A stretch of DNA of 64,000 bases, from assembly GCA_027886185.1 (NCBI GenBank), contig WOAB01000233.1, positions 434,001 to 498,000 on the forward strand, given 5' to 3'. The first letter of the stretch is position 1, and each line of letters begins with the position of its first letter. Under the pieces are notes generated by a model, which saw only the letters and a list, made by a program, of their open reading frames with translations, was not told the origin of the DNA and did not search any database. Of this stretch, positions 35,239-45,749 are shown in pieces. Source of the DNA: Rheum nobile. Its lineage: Eukaryota > Streptophyta > Magnoliopsida > Caryophyllales > Polygonaceae. The translations under genes and the position numbers were made by a program.

Positions 35239-36157
35239 CGTGGCCTCTTCAATGGTGGACTCCTTGGCAGGGGTCTTGAGGTTAGGGCAGTTAGCATCAA
35301 TGTGTCCATATCTCCCGCATTTATAACAGATGAGTTGGAAGCCCTCATATTCGATGAAGTAACGGACACCATTGATTGTCACCGAACCCTTTAATGGTTT
35401 CGCCAAGTCGACTTCTACGCAGAGCCTCGCGAATCTACCTCTGTTCGAGAAGAGGGTATTGGTATCCAATTTAATAGGTCGACCAATGCTTTTGGCAATC
35501 TTCAGGAGCACACTTTCTTCATAGTAAATGAAAGGAAGGTTGGTGATTCTAACCCATGCAGGCGAGGTGGAGATCGTGTCATTTTCCGGGTTGAATTTAG
35601 GGGTCCAGCCTTTGATGATGATATAGTGTCCGAACATGGTCCAGGGGCCACCAGTAAGAGCATGGAGGTAATCCCTTTCAATGTCGAACTTCACCACGTA
35701 GTAGCCTTTCGGTAAGTCCATCAGCAAGAATTTGCCCACAGGTTTCAAGAGCTCCTTGAGTTTCTTTTCCATCGTGGTGTAGGGGACGAACCCTCCAAGC
35801 ACTTTAAGGATGAGCGCTGGTTGCCAAACCGCCGCTAGGGCATCAGAAACTTCCGTAGCAATGGTGATGTTGGGCTCTCCGTCGTCTCCGGCAGGGAAGG
35901 AAACATCTATTTTCCCTTTCAAGAAGTACGAGTCGAAAGTGGATTGCTTGTGACCCGTTTTACCAACAACCATATCCTTCCAAGAACGTTTTTGAGTGGC
36001 GGTGGGGGTCTGTAGGGGAGACTAGGTGATGTTTTGTCTTTTCCCACAAACCCTGAAGACGGGTGATCCTAGGCGTCTGGGACGGTTTCCGGGAGTCCGT
36101 GCTTTGGAGCTTTGATGCGATCTTGCCCTCCATGACGACCATAGAAGAAGAAGCCAT
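35239..36157 (-). pseudogene. LINE ORF1 N-terminal part: DUF4283 and zinc knuckle
   Basis: ORF1 encodes the RNA-binding protein that coats LINE RNA. The likely start is MASSSMVVMEGK at 36157. After a frameshift near 36020 the frame runs SWKDMVVGKTG, then the DUF4283-type domain (KGYYVVKFD, GGPWTMFGHYIIIKGW, AWVRITNLP). A CCHC knuckle, CYKCGRYGHIDANC, follows near 35305-35346. The frame runs into the solo LTR at 35239, after EEAT. Confidence 0.87.
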
Positions 36158-36299
36158 GACCTTGAGATCAGAAAGGCCTAGTATGAAGACCGCGTTCTTC
36201 CTTCCACGACTCGCATCGAGCATAGAGTCCGCGATCTTCATCATACTTCTAGCATCTGGGACAGAGACCGCGATCTCATTCAAGCGACTCTAGCTAATC

Positions 36300-36900
36300 C
36301 CAGAGATCGTGTTCTACATCAAGATCCTCGCCATCATCATTGCACGCGTTCCACGCGTTCTACAACCAAGATCATCGCCATCATCATTTCACGCGTTCTA
36401 CCTCAAGATCATCGTATTCAATGATGAACGCGTTCTTTGAATTACTTTGTATTTATTTGAACATTAGTATTTTCAGCGTTTTCTTTGGGGCGTGTGTTCC
36501 ACGCATGTCGCGTGGGCCGGCCCATTAAGCGAGACTCGGCCCATCCGAGTCCCGCGATCTAGTATAAAAGGACAACTCGTCCTTCTGTATTAGGTTACAC
36601 ATCATTTTAATCTAAGATTATTTGTCGAGAGCTTTTGCCTCCATCTTCTTAGATCTGTGTCACCAAATCTTTGTCTTCTCATCTCCTTCCTCCGCTGCTG
36701 ACGCTACGGCCACCACTCGATCGTCATCGAGATTATCCAACCCGTTGCCGACGCTACGGCCAAGCACTCGATCTCTTTCGAGTCGTTCTCCTCCGCTGCC
36801 GCCTTCTCAACACCGCGTTCCACCTTATCTCCCTCAAAGACGACGCGTGCGACTTCCCACCAAGGTCAAAGATCCTTCATCACAAGTAGGAACACATCAA
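36300..36900 (+). other. Promoter-like or LTR-like stretch with short tandem repeats
   Basis: The unit ACGCGTTCTAC-ATCAAGATCATCGCCATC repeats about three times at 36310-36430. AGTATAAAAGGA at 36572-36583 is a good TATA box, followed by a leader-like CT-rich region. ACATCAAG occurs on both sides (about 36316 and 36891), which may mark an insertion into the LINE 5' leader. It lacks TG-CA ends with a matching 5-bp duplication, so I cannot class it. Confidence 0.4.
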
Positions 36901-37385
36901 GCTTCGAGGGCGATCATGGTTGGCGGAGCTACAACTCAACCCTGTTGGATGCTAGAGGCATCCGCATCCACATCAGCCACAGTGACCATGCTTTGCTTAG
37001 CAGGGATGGTGGTCGCGTCGAACACAATTTCAACATCCACTAGACCCTCGTCAGGGGAGTCTTCCAACATAAGGGCTGGGGCAAGCGTCACGAGCCTAGG
37101 AGCTAGGATAAGGGGTGAAGGGGGAGGGCGAGAGAGCGAGGGGTTACCGGGGAGACGGGGGTTAGGCTTGGAGGAAAGTGAGGCTGAAGGGTGAGGTTCG
37201 GACGGGAGGGCGGGGATGGGTGGAGGGAGAGCCGGAGTGGAGGGAGGATGGGAGGGTTTCCAGCGCCCCATTTCTATGATCCCGGCGTGAGGCCGGGGAC
37301 CAGGGCCCGTGAGGGGCAAGGTGTCGGAAAGGGCAGACGGAGGAGAAAGCCGTCAAGGGGGAAGACGGAGGAGAAAGTACCTTAA

Positions 37386-37756
37386 TTTATTTATGAGTAA
37401 AATAAAATCATCACTTTTATATTTTATGTTCATCGCTTTAATTTATGCCTATATTTATATCACTTTTATACCTATTATATGTGCATCACTTTTGTCCCTA
37501 TATGTACATTACTTAATTGTGTATATGTGCATTAGAAGTCTATTGTATTGTGCATCATCCATTAGTATATATGTGCAAGTAACTTTGACATTATTTGTGC
37601 GTTGTTTTTTGAATTTGTTGTGCATCATTGTGAATAAAAGTTGTTTACAAGTACATAACCATGGATATGAATAAACAAGATACACAAAATGCATTGGAGA
37701 AAAACTACTTTTCACTAACTTCATAATTAAGTTCACATCAAAGATTATCGATTTGT
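37386..37756 (+). repeat. TGTGCAT-rich sequence, right side of the LINE
   Basis: It has GTGCATCACTTTT, TCTATTGTATTGTGCATCA and TATATGTGCAAGTAACTTTG, close in wording to 27086-27507. This is the probable other half of the sequence the LINE entered. Confidence 0.55.
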
Positions 37757-38101
37757 ATCTTTTTTTTCTTTTTTTTTTTGATAAGGGTAAAAATTCGAGT
37801 AACCGACAAAAAGTCGGACCACTAGAGAGGCCGATAAATCGGCAACTGGAAAAACCAGTTAGTACAACACAGACAAGCAAATAAAAATACAACAAAGCAA
37901 AAACGAGCTACAAGACTAGTGAGAGAAGTGAGTCCACCACCAGACGACGGGTCTAACAAGAAAATAATCCTGGGAAATGTTGAATGGACAACCATGACGT
38001 TGCCCCCACTCATGATGAGGGATCTTCAGGAGTCTCGACCACCCTGACGTTGCCGTTTGGATCTTCAGGAGCCTCAACACAACCACGACCACAACTGGAA
38101 C

Positions 38102-38548
38102 TAAGGATGGGCATCCGGTCCGGACCGGACCGGACCGGATCGGACATTTACGGTCCGGTCCGGACCGGCGGACTGTAAACTTTTTAAAGTATGGACCGCG
38201 GACCGGACCGGACCGTTACGGTCCGGTCCTTTACGGTCCGGTCCACGGTCCGGACCGGTAAGACCGGATTTTATATTTTTGGCTTTTAAAGGGTTTGATT
38301 ACGGTCCGGACCGGACCGGATTGTAAATATTATGGACCGGACCGGACCGTAAAAATTACCCCTAAAAATATTTTTAACCTTTTTTTTTATTTTTACGGTC
38401 CAACCGGTCCGAACCGTAAAAATTACGGTCCGGACCGGACCGGACCGTAAGACCGAAAACGTAAAATCCCCGGACCGTGGACCGGACCGTAAATTTCCGG
38501 TCTGGTCCGGTCCGGTCTTACTGTCCGGTCTAGTTTTGCCCATCCTTA
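38102..38548. mobile_element. hAT-type MITE with CCGGACCGG arrays (447 bp)
   Basis: The ends are TAAGGATGGGCA and its exact complement TGCCCATCCTTA. ACTGGAAC is duplicated exactly on both sides (38094-38101 and 38549-38556), the 8-bp signature of hAT elements. The interior is dense in CGGTCCGGACCGG words on both strands, with no coding capacity. It interrupts the LINE-like insertion. Confidence 0.95.
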
Positions 38549-38734
38549 ACTGGAACAACTCGATCTCCACACTAATCAGCTCAACAGAAGCAAAGTAGTA
38601 CAGCACACAAGCTTGCAAACACACACAAAAACAAAACAGAAACAAAAACAAAATAAACAAAAACAGAAAAAAATAAAATAAAAATAAATAAATAAATAAA
38701 AACAGAAGCAAGAACTGCTCGGGGGACAGGGGCA

Positions 38735-39060
38735 GAGATGGAGGGCGGAGAGGAGGAGGGCGGCGGCGGGGCAGAGATGGAGGGCGGAGAGGAGGAAGGC
38801 GGCGGCGGGGGGACAAGGGAGGGAGGTGGACGGCGGCGAAGGAGGATGGGACGAGCCGGGGGGGGAGGCGCGGCGGGCCAGAGATGGCGGGCGGAGATGG
38901 AGGGCGGCGGGGGACAGGGGAGGGAGGTGGGCGGAGAAGGAGGAGGGGAAAGAGAGAAACAGGGAGGAAGACAGGGGAGGCGGCAGCGGGTCAAGAAGGA
39001 GGGCGGAGAGGACGACGACCGGCCAAGGCTCAACCAGGGGACGGGGAAGCGTCGACGGAG
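38735..39060 (+). repeat. Purine-rich G/A minisatellite
   Basis: GCAGAGATGGAGGGCGGAGAGGAGG-type units recur, degenerating to the right. The strand bias is extreme (almost only G and A, with scattered C). Open frames in all six phases follow from this and are not genes. Confidence 0.7.
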
Positions 39061-39240
39061 GATGAGAGGCGGCGGCGAGGAGGTGAGAGGGGTCGGGAGC
39101 AGCTTTCCGACGACGAAGCACGGACCGGAACCGGATCTGGGATTGGCTCGGCGGTGAGGCGGTGCTGCTGGTGCCGGTGAGGCGGGTGCCATGGTAGCGG
39201 CGGTGGCTCGTCGGGGGCGGTGGCCAAGGAGTTCCAAGTC

Positions 39241-39976
39241 AGCTAGGGTCGACTCCCCTGAAGGGGAGCGTTTCTCTTCAATTTTTTGGAATTTTTTGTT
39301 TTTATCGTTTTATATCTTAAAAACATGCGATGAACATTACTCGATCCTTACGGTCCTTAAAGTAAAAATTGAGAGTTTGGAAATCACAAAAATAAGCATA
39401 TGAACATTAATTATATATATTCTTATGAACATCGATTATACATTCTGATGCACTAAATAAAAGTGGAACACATACTAACATACATTCAATATTATACACA
39501 CGCACGAAAACACAAAATATTTCTCCATTATCAACTGGTGAACCGTTCTCACTAGAACCAGAATTATATCAGATATGTAACCCATATTTGCTTGATTTTA
39601 ATCATCTTAACTTTTTTTGGTAAAGTGTGTAATTGAATTCTTAATTTGGTGGTTTGTTGATATTTATTTTAATTTACGGGGTTTTGTGTAATTTAAGGCA
39701 CAAATGCATATGGGCATAATGGGAAATAACTTAGGAGAAAGATGGCAAAAGTTAACGGTAAACGCCTAAATTATCTCAGCAGACCCACCTACGTGGCAGC
39801 TTAGGGTACTTCCCCTCCTATATCCCCCAATATTAAAGCAGTCGCCGCGACACACCGAATCACCCCCTTCCTTCTCTCTCATCCGGTTACCTCAAATTCC
39901 CAAAATTCTCGCCGGAAACCCCCCACGGTGGCCTGTTCCTCCCCACTCCAGTCGTAATTGACGGCAATCTGACGTC
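39241..39976 (+). promoter_or_regulatory. Promoter and 5' leader of the TIFY4B homologue
   Basis: The last 200 bases contain CTACGTGGCAG (ACGTG core, about 39789), a TATA-like CCTATATCCC (about 39818) and a CT-rich leader (TTCCTTCTCTCTC, about 39868). These lie just upstream of the ATG at 39977. The positions suit a plant polymerase II promoter, but the transcription start is inferred. Bases 39241-39740 are AT-rich with nothing recognisable. Confidence 0.5.
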
Positions 39977-42903
39977 ATGGACGCCGGAGTAGCCTCAGGA
40001 GCCGCCGCTACAGGCGCACGCTCCGTTCTCGACAAGCCCGTTCACGAGCTAACCGAAGATGACATTTCGCAGCTCACTCGCGAAGACTGCCGCCGCTACC
40101 TCAAAGAGAAAGGTCTCTTCCTCTGTCTCTTGCTTGTTGGTTCTGCGGCGCCGTGAGCCGCTGGTGAAAGTCTCATCTTTTTCCTCCTGTTTTTTTTCCT
40201 CCTCAGTTGCTTTCTTTTCAGAATATGAGATTTTTTGTGTTTTTAGAATTCGACACGTGGTGGTTGGTGTCCGTACAGGCATGCGAAGGCCTTCCTGGAA
40301 CAAATCCCAGGCGATCCAGCAGGTCATCTCTCTCAAATCCCTCCTTGAACCGCCGCCGGAGCCGGCGAGTCCTCCTCCTTTCACCTCCACTGCACTGCAG
40401 CCTCCTCCGCCGAAGGTAGTTGCCGTTTCTCCTCTCGATTTTTCAATTTCGCATGTAAGGCGCAAACACTTTCTTGTTGATTGCAGCTTGATACTCCGTA
40501 TTATTCTTTCGTCTCTGCTTTTTGTTGTATCACTGGATTCCAGTTCGGATTGAACTGAACTATTTCGTCATAAATGTTTCGGTAAGTAGTAATTTAATTG
40601 AAGTTGTTTTAATTAGCTGAAGATGCCCACATTTTGGGGATTTCATTTTACAGTTGATCTCGAATTCGTCTAGTTCACTGAAGGAGATGATCCCCGATGA
40701 CAGAGAGGCTCCTGTTTCGTTGTCTTCTTCCGATGGAGCTGCCGAACCGCTGGTTGGTCCCTCCGATTCAGATCCTCCAGGAGAATTTGATCCTGCCTTA
40801 CCCGTCACCGATGACAGAGCTTATTCTCTCAGGTTTGATACCATTCTCATTTAAAAAAAAATATATATATACATATATAAATTAGTGTTGTTATCATAAT
40901 TTGTTTTTTGTCTTGCATTTACTGTGTATGCTTGTGGGATCATAAACTCGGTGAAGAAGATATATAATGCCACCGAAAGTTGAGTTAGGCCAATTTTTGT
41001 ACCCAAGTTAAATATTAAATTGCAATTATGGTATTGCTTTTCCGATTTGAAGGAATAAATCTATGGATTCATAATGGCTAGATGTATACAAATTGTTAGT
41101 TTTTGCAATATGGGTTCTTATGCGAATATATATTTTTGGAAATCACAAGTATATCTGTAATAGGATATGTCCTACTAATGTTCCCTGTATAGTTTCTGCC
41201 TCCATCGATTACTTTTTCAGCTGGATTGTATGATTATATTATTTATTGTTACATTGGGCTGAGGAGTAAGCTGTGGGAGAGGAATGAAGAATCTCCTTCG
41301 TAGATTATGTTCTCATTTCTGAATTTTGTGATGTATATTATAAAGGCAGATTTTGTGATGTATATTATAAAGGCAGCTAAGTATTCTGTTCATTACTGTA
41401 CTATATCATAATCAATGTAGCCAACTTATCACGACTTCGTTATGAACACAAGATCACCTCATTAGGTCCCATATCAACTACCTTTTACATGTCTTATCAA
41501 GCACACTAGTTGATATTTGATAGCTATGAGTGGTTTTAACATGCAGTAATTGACAAGAGAACTTAAATTTTGTATTTATGAGATCTGCTAGACACTGCCA
41601 TCTGTTAGTGTTTCTTTCTGTTGTCCTTGTTTGTTACAGGTGTATGAGAATCGCATTTTCTAGAGCTCTTAACATGTGTTCATGACGTTAAAATAAAATC
41701 AAAATATGGAGTGCTAAATTCTTGGCATTTTGGTTATAGAGACGCAGATATGTTAAAATTGCCAGTTGGGCAAATGACAATCTTATACTCTGGAAAGGTC
41801 AGTGTTTTTGATGAGGTGCCAGCTGATAAGGTACATTCCTTACATTTTCTGGTAATGCTCTTGTCACATGTATTGCAATTTGATAATTTGATTATGGGTC
41901 TGCAGGCACGAGCCATTAGGCAGCTTGCTGCTAGCTCTGTTCATTTCTTTCCGGATGAGCCAATTGATGGATGCTTTGCACATCGTGGCACTTCCAGCCA
42001 CTTTCCTGGTTCCAGTGTCAAAGTGAACTTAATTCCAGCAGGTCCAACAAATTCTCACACTGGTAGGTGAAGATGGTGGAGATGAGTTATTGTTTCATTG
42101 GTTGTTATTTGTGCTTTTGAGTCGCACTTGTTGTCTGGATAGCTTTCTTTCTCCTTTGCTTCTAATTGTTCTTGTTGTATTCTCTCTAGTTCAATCGTCT
42201 CTTAATAATTTTTTTGTACATTAGCGAAACAAAGAAGAAAGAGCAGCTTATGTATTTTGTTAAAATCTTCCAAAGGTTCTACTCTGTTTTGCAAGCTATC
42301 ACACTAGGCGGCTCATGGAAGTGGCATTGCAAAGAAACAGATTGCATTCTCTGCATTCTCTCTTGTTGCTGATGTGTAAATATCTTTCAGATATTGATGG
42401 TCAGACAAGCAGACAAGTATCGTTGCAAAGATACCTTGAGAAGAGAAAAGACAGGTATATAACATAATATCAAACAGCAACCTAGGAATTAAGGACTATC
42501 GTATATAATGAGTTCTGGTTAGTGGTTACACATCAGGTAGCTTGTAGCTGATTTTCTGAAGTAAATGTAGGGGGATATTCAAGATCAGAAGAAAAATAGG
42601 ACCTCCTTCTTCCGGTTTGGAGATGTACCTGAACGAGAAAATGAGAATTCAAATAGTAAGTGGACAAACAAGTACTATTGGTGTGAGCTGTCCAACTCAA
42701 CCTGAGCAGTCCGGTCTTAAGTGCTACTCCATTGAGAATCAAGTAAATCAACTGAAGAATGCAGGTTGTGCTGCTGAGTTTTATGACAAAGGTAAGTGCC
42801 AAACAATACATGTTCAATTTATAAAATCTTCTGGATAAAGACTGAGATCAAATAAAAATTTGAATTTTATTCCAATGCAGAAAGTACAACAGATGAGTTT
42901 TAG
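39977..42903 (+). CDS. TIFY4B: TIFY4B / PEAPOD-type transcriptional regulator (8 exons, 335 aa)
   Basis: Exons: 39977-40112, 40279-40415, 40654-40832, 41740-41830, 41906-42062, 42391-42454, 42571-42791, 42881-42903. All junctions are GT-AG and the sum is 1008 bases in frame. The PPD domain covers about residues 18-70 (ELTEDDISQLTREDC, then MRRPSWNKSQAIQQV). The TIFY domain is at 160-190 (VGQMTILYSGKV). A Jas-like segment is at 242-255 (QVSLQRYLEKRKDR). In Arabidopsis the PPD proteins are nuclear repressors that limit meristemoid divisions and leaf size and recruit KIX/NINJA-type adaptors. The TIFY core reads TILYSG where the family usually has TIFYxG. The length is close to Arabidopsis PPD2. 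The last exon is the least certain: an acceptor near 43612 would instead give DFQFLGSLPNQGRASSAV and stop. This is the only host gene in the window. Confidence 0.93.
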
Positions 42904-44110
42904 AGAGGATGGTAACTGTTAAACTCTCAGATTTATCTCCTTAAGCTACTAATCCTAATTTTAGCGTCTATTAATTCTGGCCAGCGAGTGAGAACAGAAG
43001 TACTATACTAACGGAACTATGAACCAAAAATTATGATCTTGAAGCTTGGTGGATTTTAGATAAATTGCTGAAGCAGAATTGTGCACATAAATTGGCTATG
43101 TGCATTCTGGAGGAGAAATAATCCTGTGTATAGACGAGGAAGATTGTAAACACTATATACAGACACTCCTGGACATATTACTCGAAATACCTCCAAAAGT
43201 CCAATGCTAGCCAATCTACTAATCAAGACTGAAAAAATATGCTTCGTGGCTTCAAAGAGATTCAGTTTCCTTCTTCATAGATGATAATCCACATGACTGC
43301 ATGGTTTCTGTATGGTTCTTTTGTCATTAAGATAATACTATTTCTGTGTTCTTCGATATGCTCTACACAACTGCTAACAATACCTAAAGTTTCAGCCCAC
43401 ATTCAGAAACTTTCTAATCAATGAATTCCTGTTTTAGTTACTGATCCATCTTCACTTCTAATGATGTGCTCTGCAGCTTAGGTGATCAAGCTTGCCCAAT
43501 TCAATCCGCATGAATAAAAATGCAGTATGGTGCTTGCAGTAGGTTAGCAATAGGAAACCGGGATTATGATCTCTTCTTCCCCGCCTTGTAACAATGTCAT
43601 CTTCGGCTAATGTAGATTTTCAGTTTCTTGGATCCCTACCAAACCAAGGGCGTGCGTCATCAGCAGTGTGAGTAAGTGGTAAATGTGCTGTTATCATTCT
43701 ATTCGAACTTGTAATGGCTTAGGTTTTCCAAATGTAACATAGAGGCCATTGCTTTGTGTTGCCAATATGCGTCATATGGTGGATCGAGTTTCTGGGGTCG
43801 GGTTGAGTCTTGCGAGGTGTTGACATATACTGTACTAGTTAATATGGTTATTGATACAGGTATGTGCTTGGAGGAATATGAACGTGCAAAGCTTCAGCTC
43901 AGCTGTGAAGCCGTGTCTTATATCTCCAGTCGTATTAAGTGCTACTTAGGTAAAATTGTAATGGTTCGGCACCTTGGTGGTCTATTAAGATCAATACTAC
44001 TCGTTGTCAGATCAAAACACATGTCCAACTCATCCCATAGTCCGACTCCTAAAATTGAATATATATATATATATAGTAGTTGTTGCGATGCCGACAAATT
44101 TTAGCGTTCG
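42904..44110 (+). other. 3' flank of TIFY4B
   Basis: It contains the 3' untranslated region and possibly an alternative last exon near 43612-43670. No second gene is supported; the 116-codon frame at 43754-44104 has no recognisable domain. A TA run lies at 44060-44077. Confidence 0.6.
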
Positions 44111-44119
44111 AACAAGTTA

Positions 44120-44312
44120 AAAATGGAAAAAAAACGGCACCATTGAATTATATTCGTATATTCATATTAAATTTTAAATGGAAAAGATACAACACGATCG
44201 AATTGTATTCGTATAATTCGTATTAAATTTTAAATGAATAAATTTTAAATGAAAAAGAAACGGCACGATCGAATTATATTCTTCTAATTCGTATTAAATT
44301 TTCTAGTCAAAA
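44120..44312 (+). repeat. Tandem repeat, ~60-bp unit, three copies
   Basis: ACGGCACGATCGAATT, then ATTCGTATTAAATTTT, recurs three times with small changes (about 44133, 44188 and 44262). Confidence 0.8.
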
Positions 44313-44319
44313 AAAATAA

Positions 44320-45110
44320 CTTTTATGTATCAAGTTGTACAAATTTGTACACAAAAGTCTGTTGAAAAATGCATTAAAATATATGAAGTTGTGCAACAAA
44401 TTTTTACTCAGAGGCACTTGTTTTTTTTTAAGTACAATAGCAGTACACAATGTTTTTGCATTAAATTATACGAGTTTGTTCACCAAAATCTGTTGAAAAG
44501 TGTATCAAAATATGTGAAGTTGTACACTAGAATTTTATTGACCAGTGCATAATGTTTGTTCACTAAGTTGTACGAGTTTGTGCACCATAATATGTTGAAT
44601 TGTGCATCCGATTATTATTGAGTAGTGCACTTGTATTTTTTTTAAATACAATGGAGTGTACAAATACATAAACCTTCTCAGTGCACACACACATCAACAG
44701 TGGTGCACAATTACTTATAACGTGGTGCATATTTATTTATGACATGATATACTTGTATTTTATTTAATTGTGCACTTGTATTTTATTTAAATGGTGGACA
44801 ATTATTTCTAACATGATGCACGAGTATTCATAACATGATACACATCCAAAGTGGTGTACAAGCTAGTGCACTTACCAGTCAAGGGCCGGTCAATACCAGT
44901 TAACGACCGATCAACAGTGGTCAACGGCCGGTCATCAATGATCAACGTCGAAACTCCGATGGGTCAATGAGGGAGACCAATTGTACACCAACTAAGTGCA
45001 TAATTATGCACCCAAATATGTGTGCATCAGATTACAAGTGCATTGTGCACTTTCTCCACCTGTACACCTTGTTGCATATGGTTGTGTACAACAATTATCA
45101 ATAGATCCGC
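44320..45110 (+). repeat. TGTGCAC/TGTACA-rich noncoding block
   Basis: Words such as GTGCACTTGTATTTTATTTAA, TTGTACGAGTTTGT and GTGCATAAT repeat throughout. Near 44885-44948 a 21-base unit (GGCCGGTCAATACCAGTTAAC type) occurs three times in tandem. It ends with TATATATATAATTAGG and resembles 27086-27507 in wording. No genes. Confidence 0.6.
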
Positions 45111-45285
45111 ATCCTATATATATAATTAGGTAAAACAAACTTTTTACGTCTTCAGTTCAATTTGTTTGTTTCAGTTTTTCTTATACGTCATTTTGCAAAA
45201 CCACCCTTAAACAAGTTTTATATTTAGATTGGGATTGCCATTTTCTAAAATTGTATTTTTGCATCTTTATATATATAGGCCGATA

Positions 45286-45718
45286 AACCGCGCACGCCGA
45301 TTTTTTTCGCCTCGCACTCTCCTCTGGGCGGCACGTAGAGCCGCCCAGAAAACCCTTCTAAAAAACCGGTTTGCACCTGGGAGGCATTAGGTGCAGCCCA
45401 TACAAACCGGTTTTTTTATAACCCGATTTGGACTTGGGCGGCACATATTGCCGCACAGTGTTTTTGGTTTTGTAGAACCCGGTTTTGAAATTTAATTTAT
45501 TTATTTTAAAAATTAAAAAATGATTTGCTGGAAACCGGGTTAAAATTCGGCGGCACTGAAAGCCGCCGAGTCTAAACCCAAAATTCTGGGCGGCAAAACA
45601 TGCCGCCCAATGACGAATTTGAAATTGAAACTTGGGCGGCAACTATTGCCGCCCATGTGCAAACCGCCCAAAAATTGAAACTTCGGCGTTATTAAATGCC
45701 GCCCAAGGTCGTCTTCTC
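45286..45718 (+). repeat. Left terminal inverted repeat of the MULE
   Basis: It contains about seven copies of a palindromic motif of the form TGGGCGGCA-N5-TGCCGCCCA, centred near 45335, 45390, 45446, 45558, 45600, 45645 and 45694, some degenerate. The last copy supplies an ATG (45696) in the frame of the mobile domain gene. Confidence 0.85.
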
Positions 45719-45749
45719 CGAGAGCGATTTGCAGAGTTCGAGAGCGAAA

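Larger units (their letters stand above)
27508..37385 (-). mobile_element. L1-type LINE with RNase H, interrupted by a solo LTR
   Basis: On minus it has a GC-rich, pyrimidine-rich leader (about 37385-36900), ORF1 (36157 down to about 31700, broken), ORF2 (31674 down to about 27563) and a short A tail (the T run at 27508-27515). Removing the LTR at 32548-35238 with one CGTGG copy restores an uninterrupted ORF1 junction. Frameshifts in both ORFs mean it is inactive. The target duplication is unresolved, because both flanks are the same TGTGCAT-rich repeat. Confidence 0.88.
37757..39240 (-). mobile_element. Short non-autonomous LINE-like insertion, split by a MITE
   Basis: On minus a pyrimidine-rich GC leader (39240 to about 38735) and an A/C-rich stretch lead to a U-rich 3' part and an A tail (T-rich run at 37757-37780). 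No reverse transcriptase is present. The layout is that of a deleted L1 derivative. Frames through it are low-complexity (Pro/Ser/Arg) and not credible genes. No target duplication was found. Confidence 0.45.

Noticed and set aside
36935..37319. 127-codon Pro-rich minus frame upstream of LINE ORF1
   Set aside because: It lies in the GC-rich leader of the LINE and has no domain. ORF1 has a better start at 36157.
27480..37421. ATCACTTTTATAT on both sides of the LINE as its target duplication
   Set aside because: The flanks are both TGTGCAT-rich repeats in which ATCACTTTTA recurs many times, and the right copy is about 25 bases from the apparent 5' end. The match is not specific.
38576..39240. 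Overlapping frames of 98-218 codons on both strands
   Set aside because: They follow from a purine-only strand and code for Pro/Ser or Arg/Gly low-complexity sequence. No host gene features.
43754..44104. 116-codon frame after TIFY4B
   Set aside because: No domain, it ends in a TA repeat, and it overlaps the probable 3' untranslated region.
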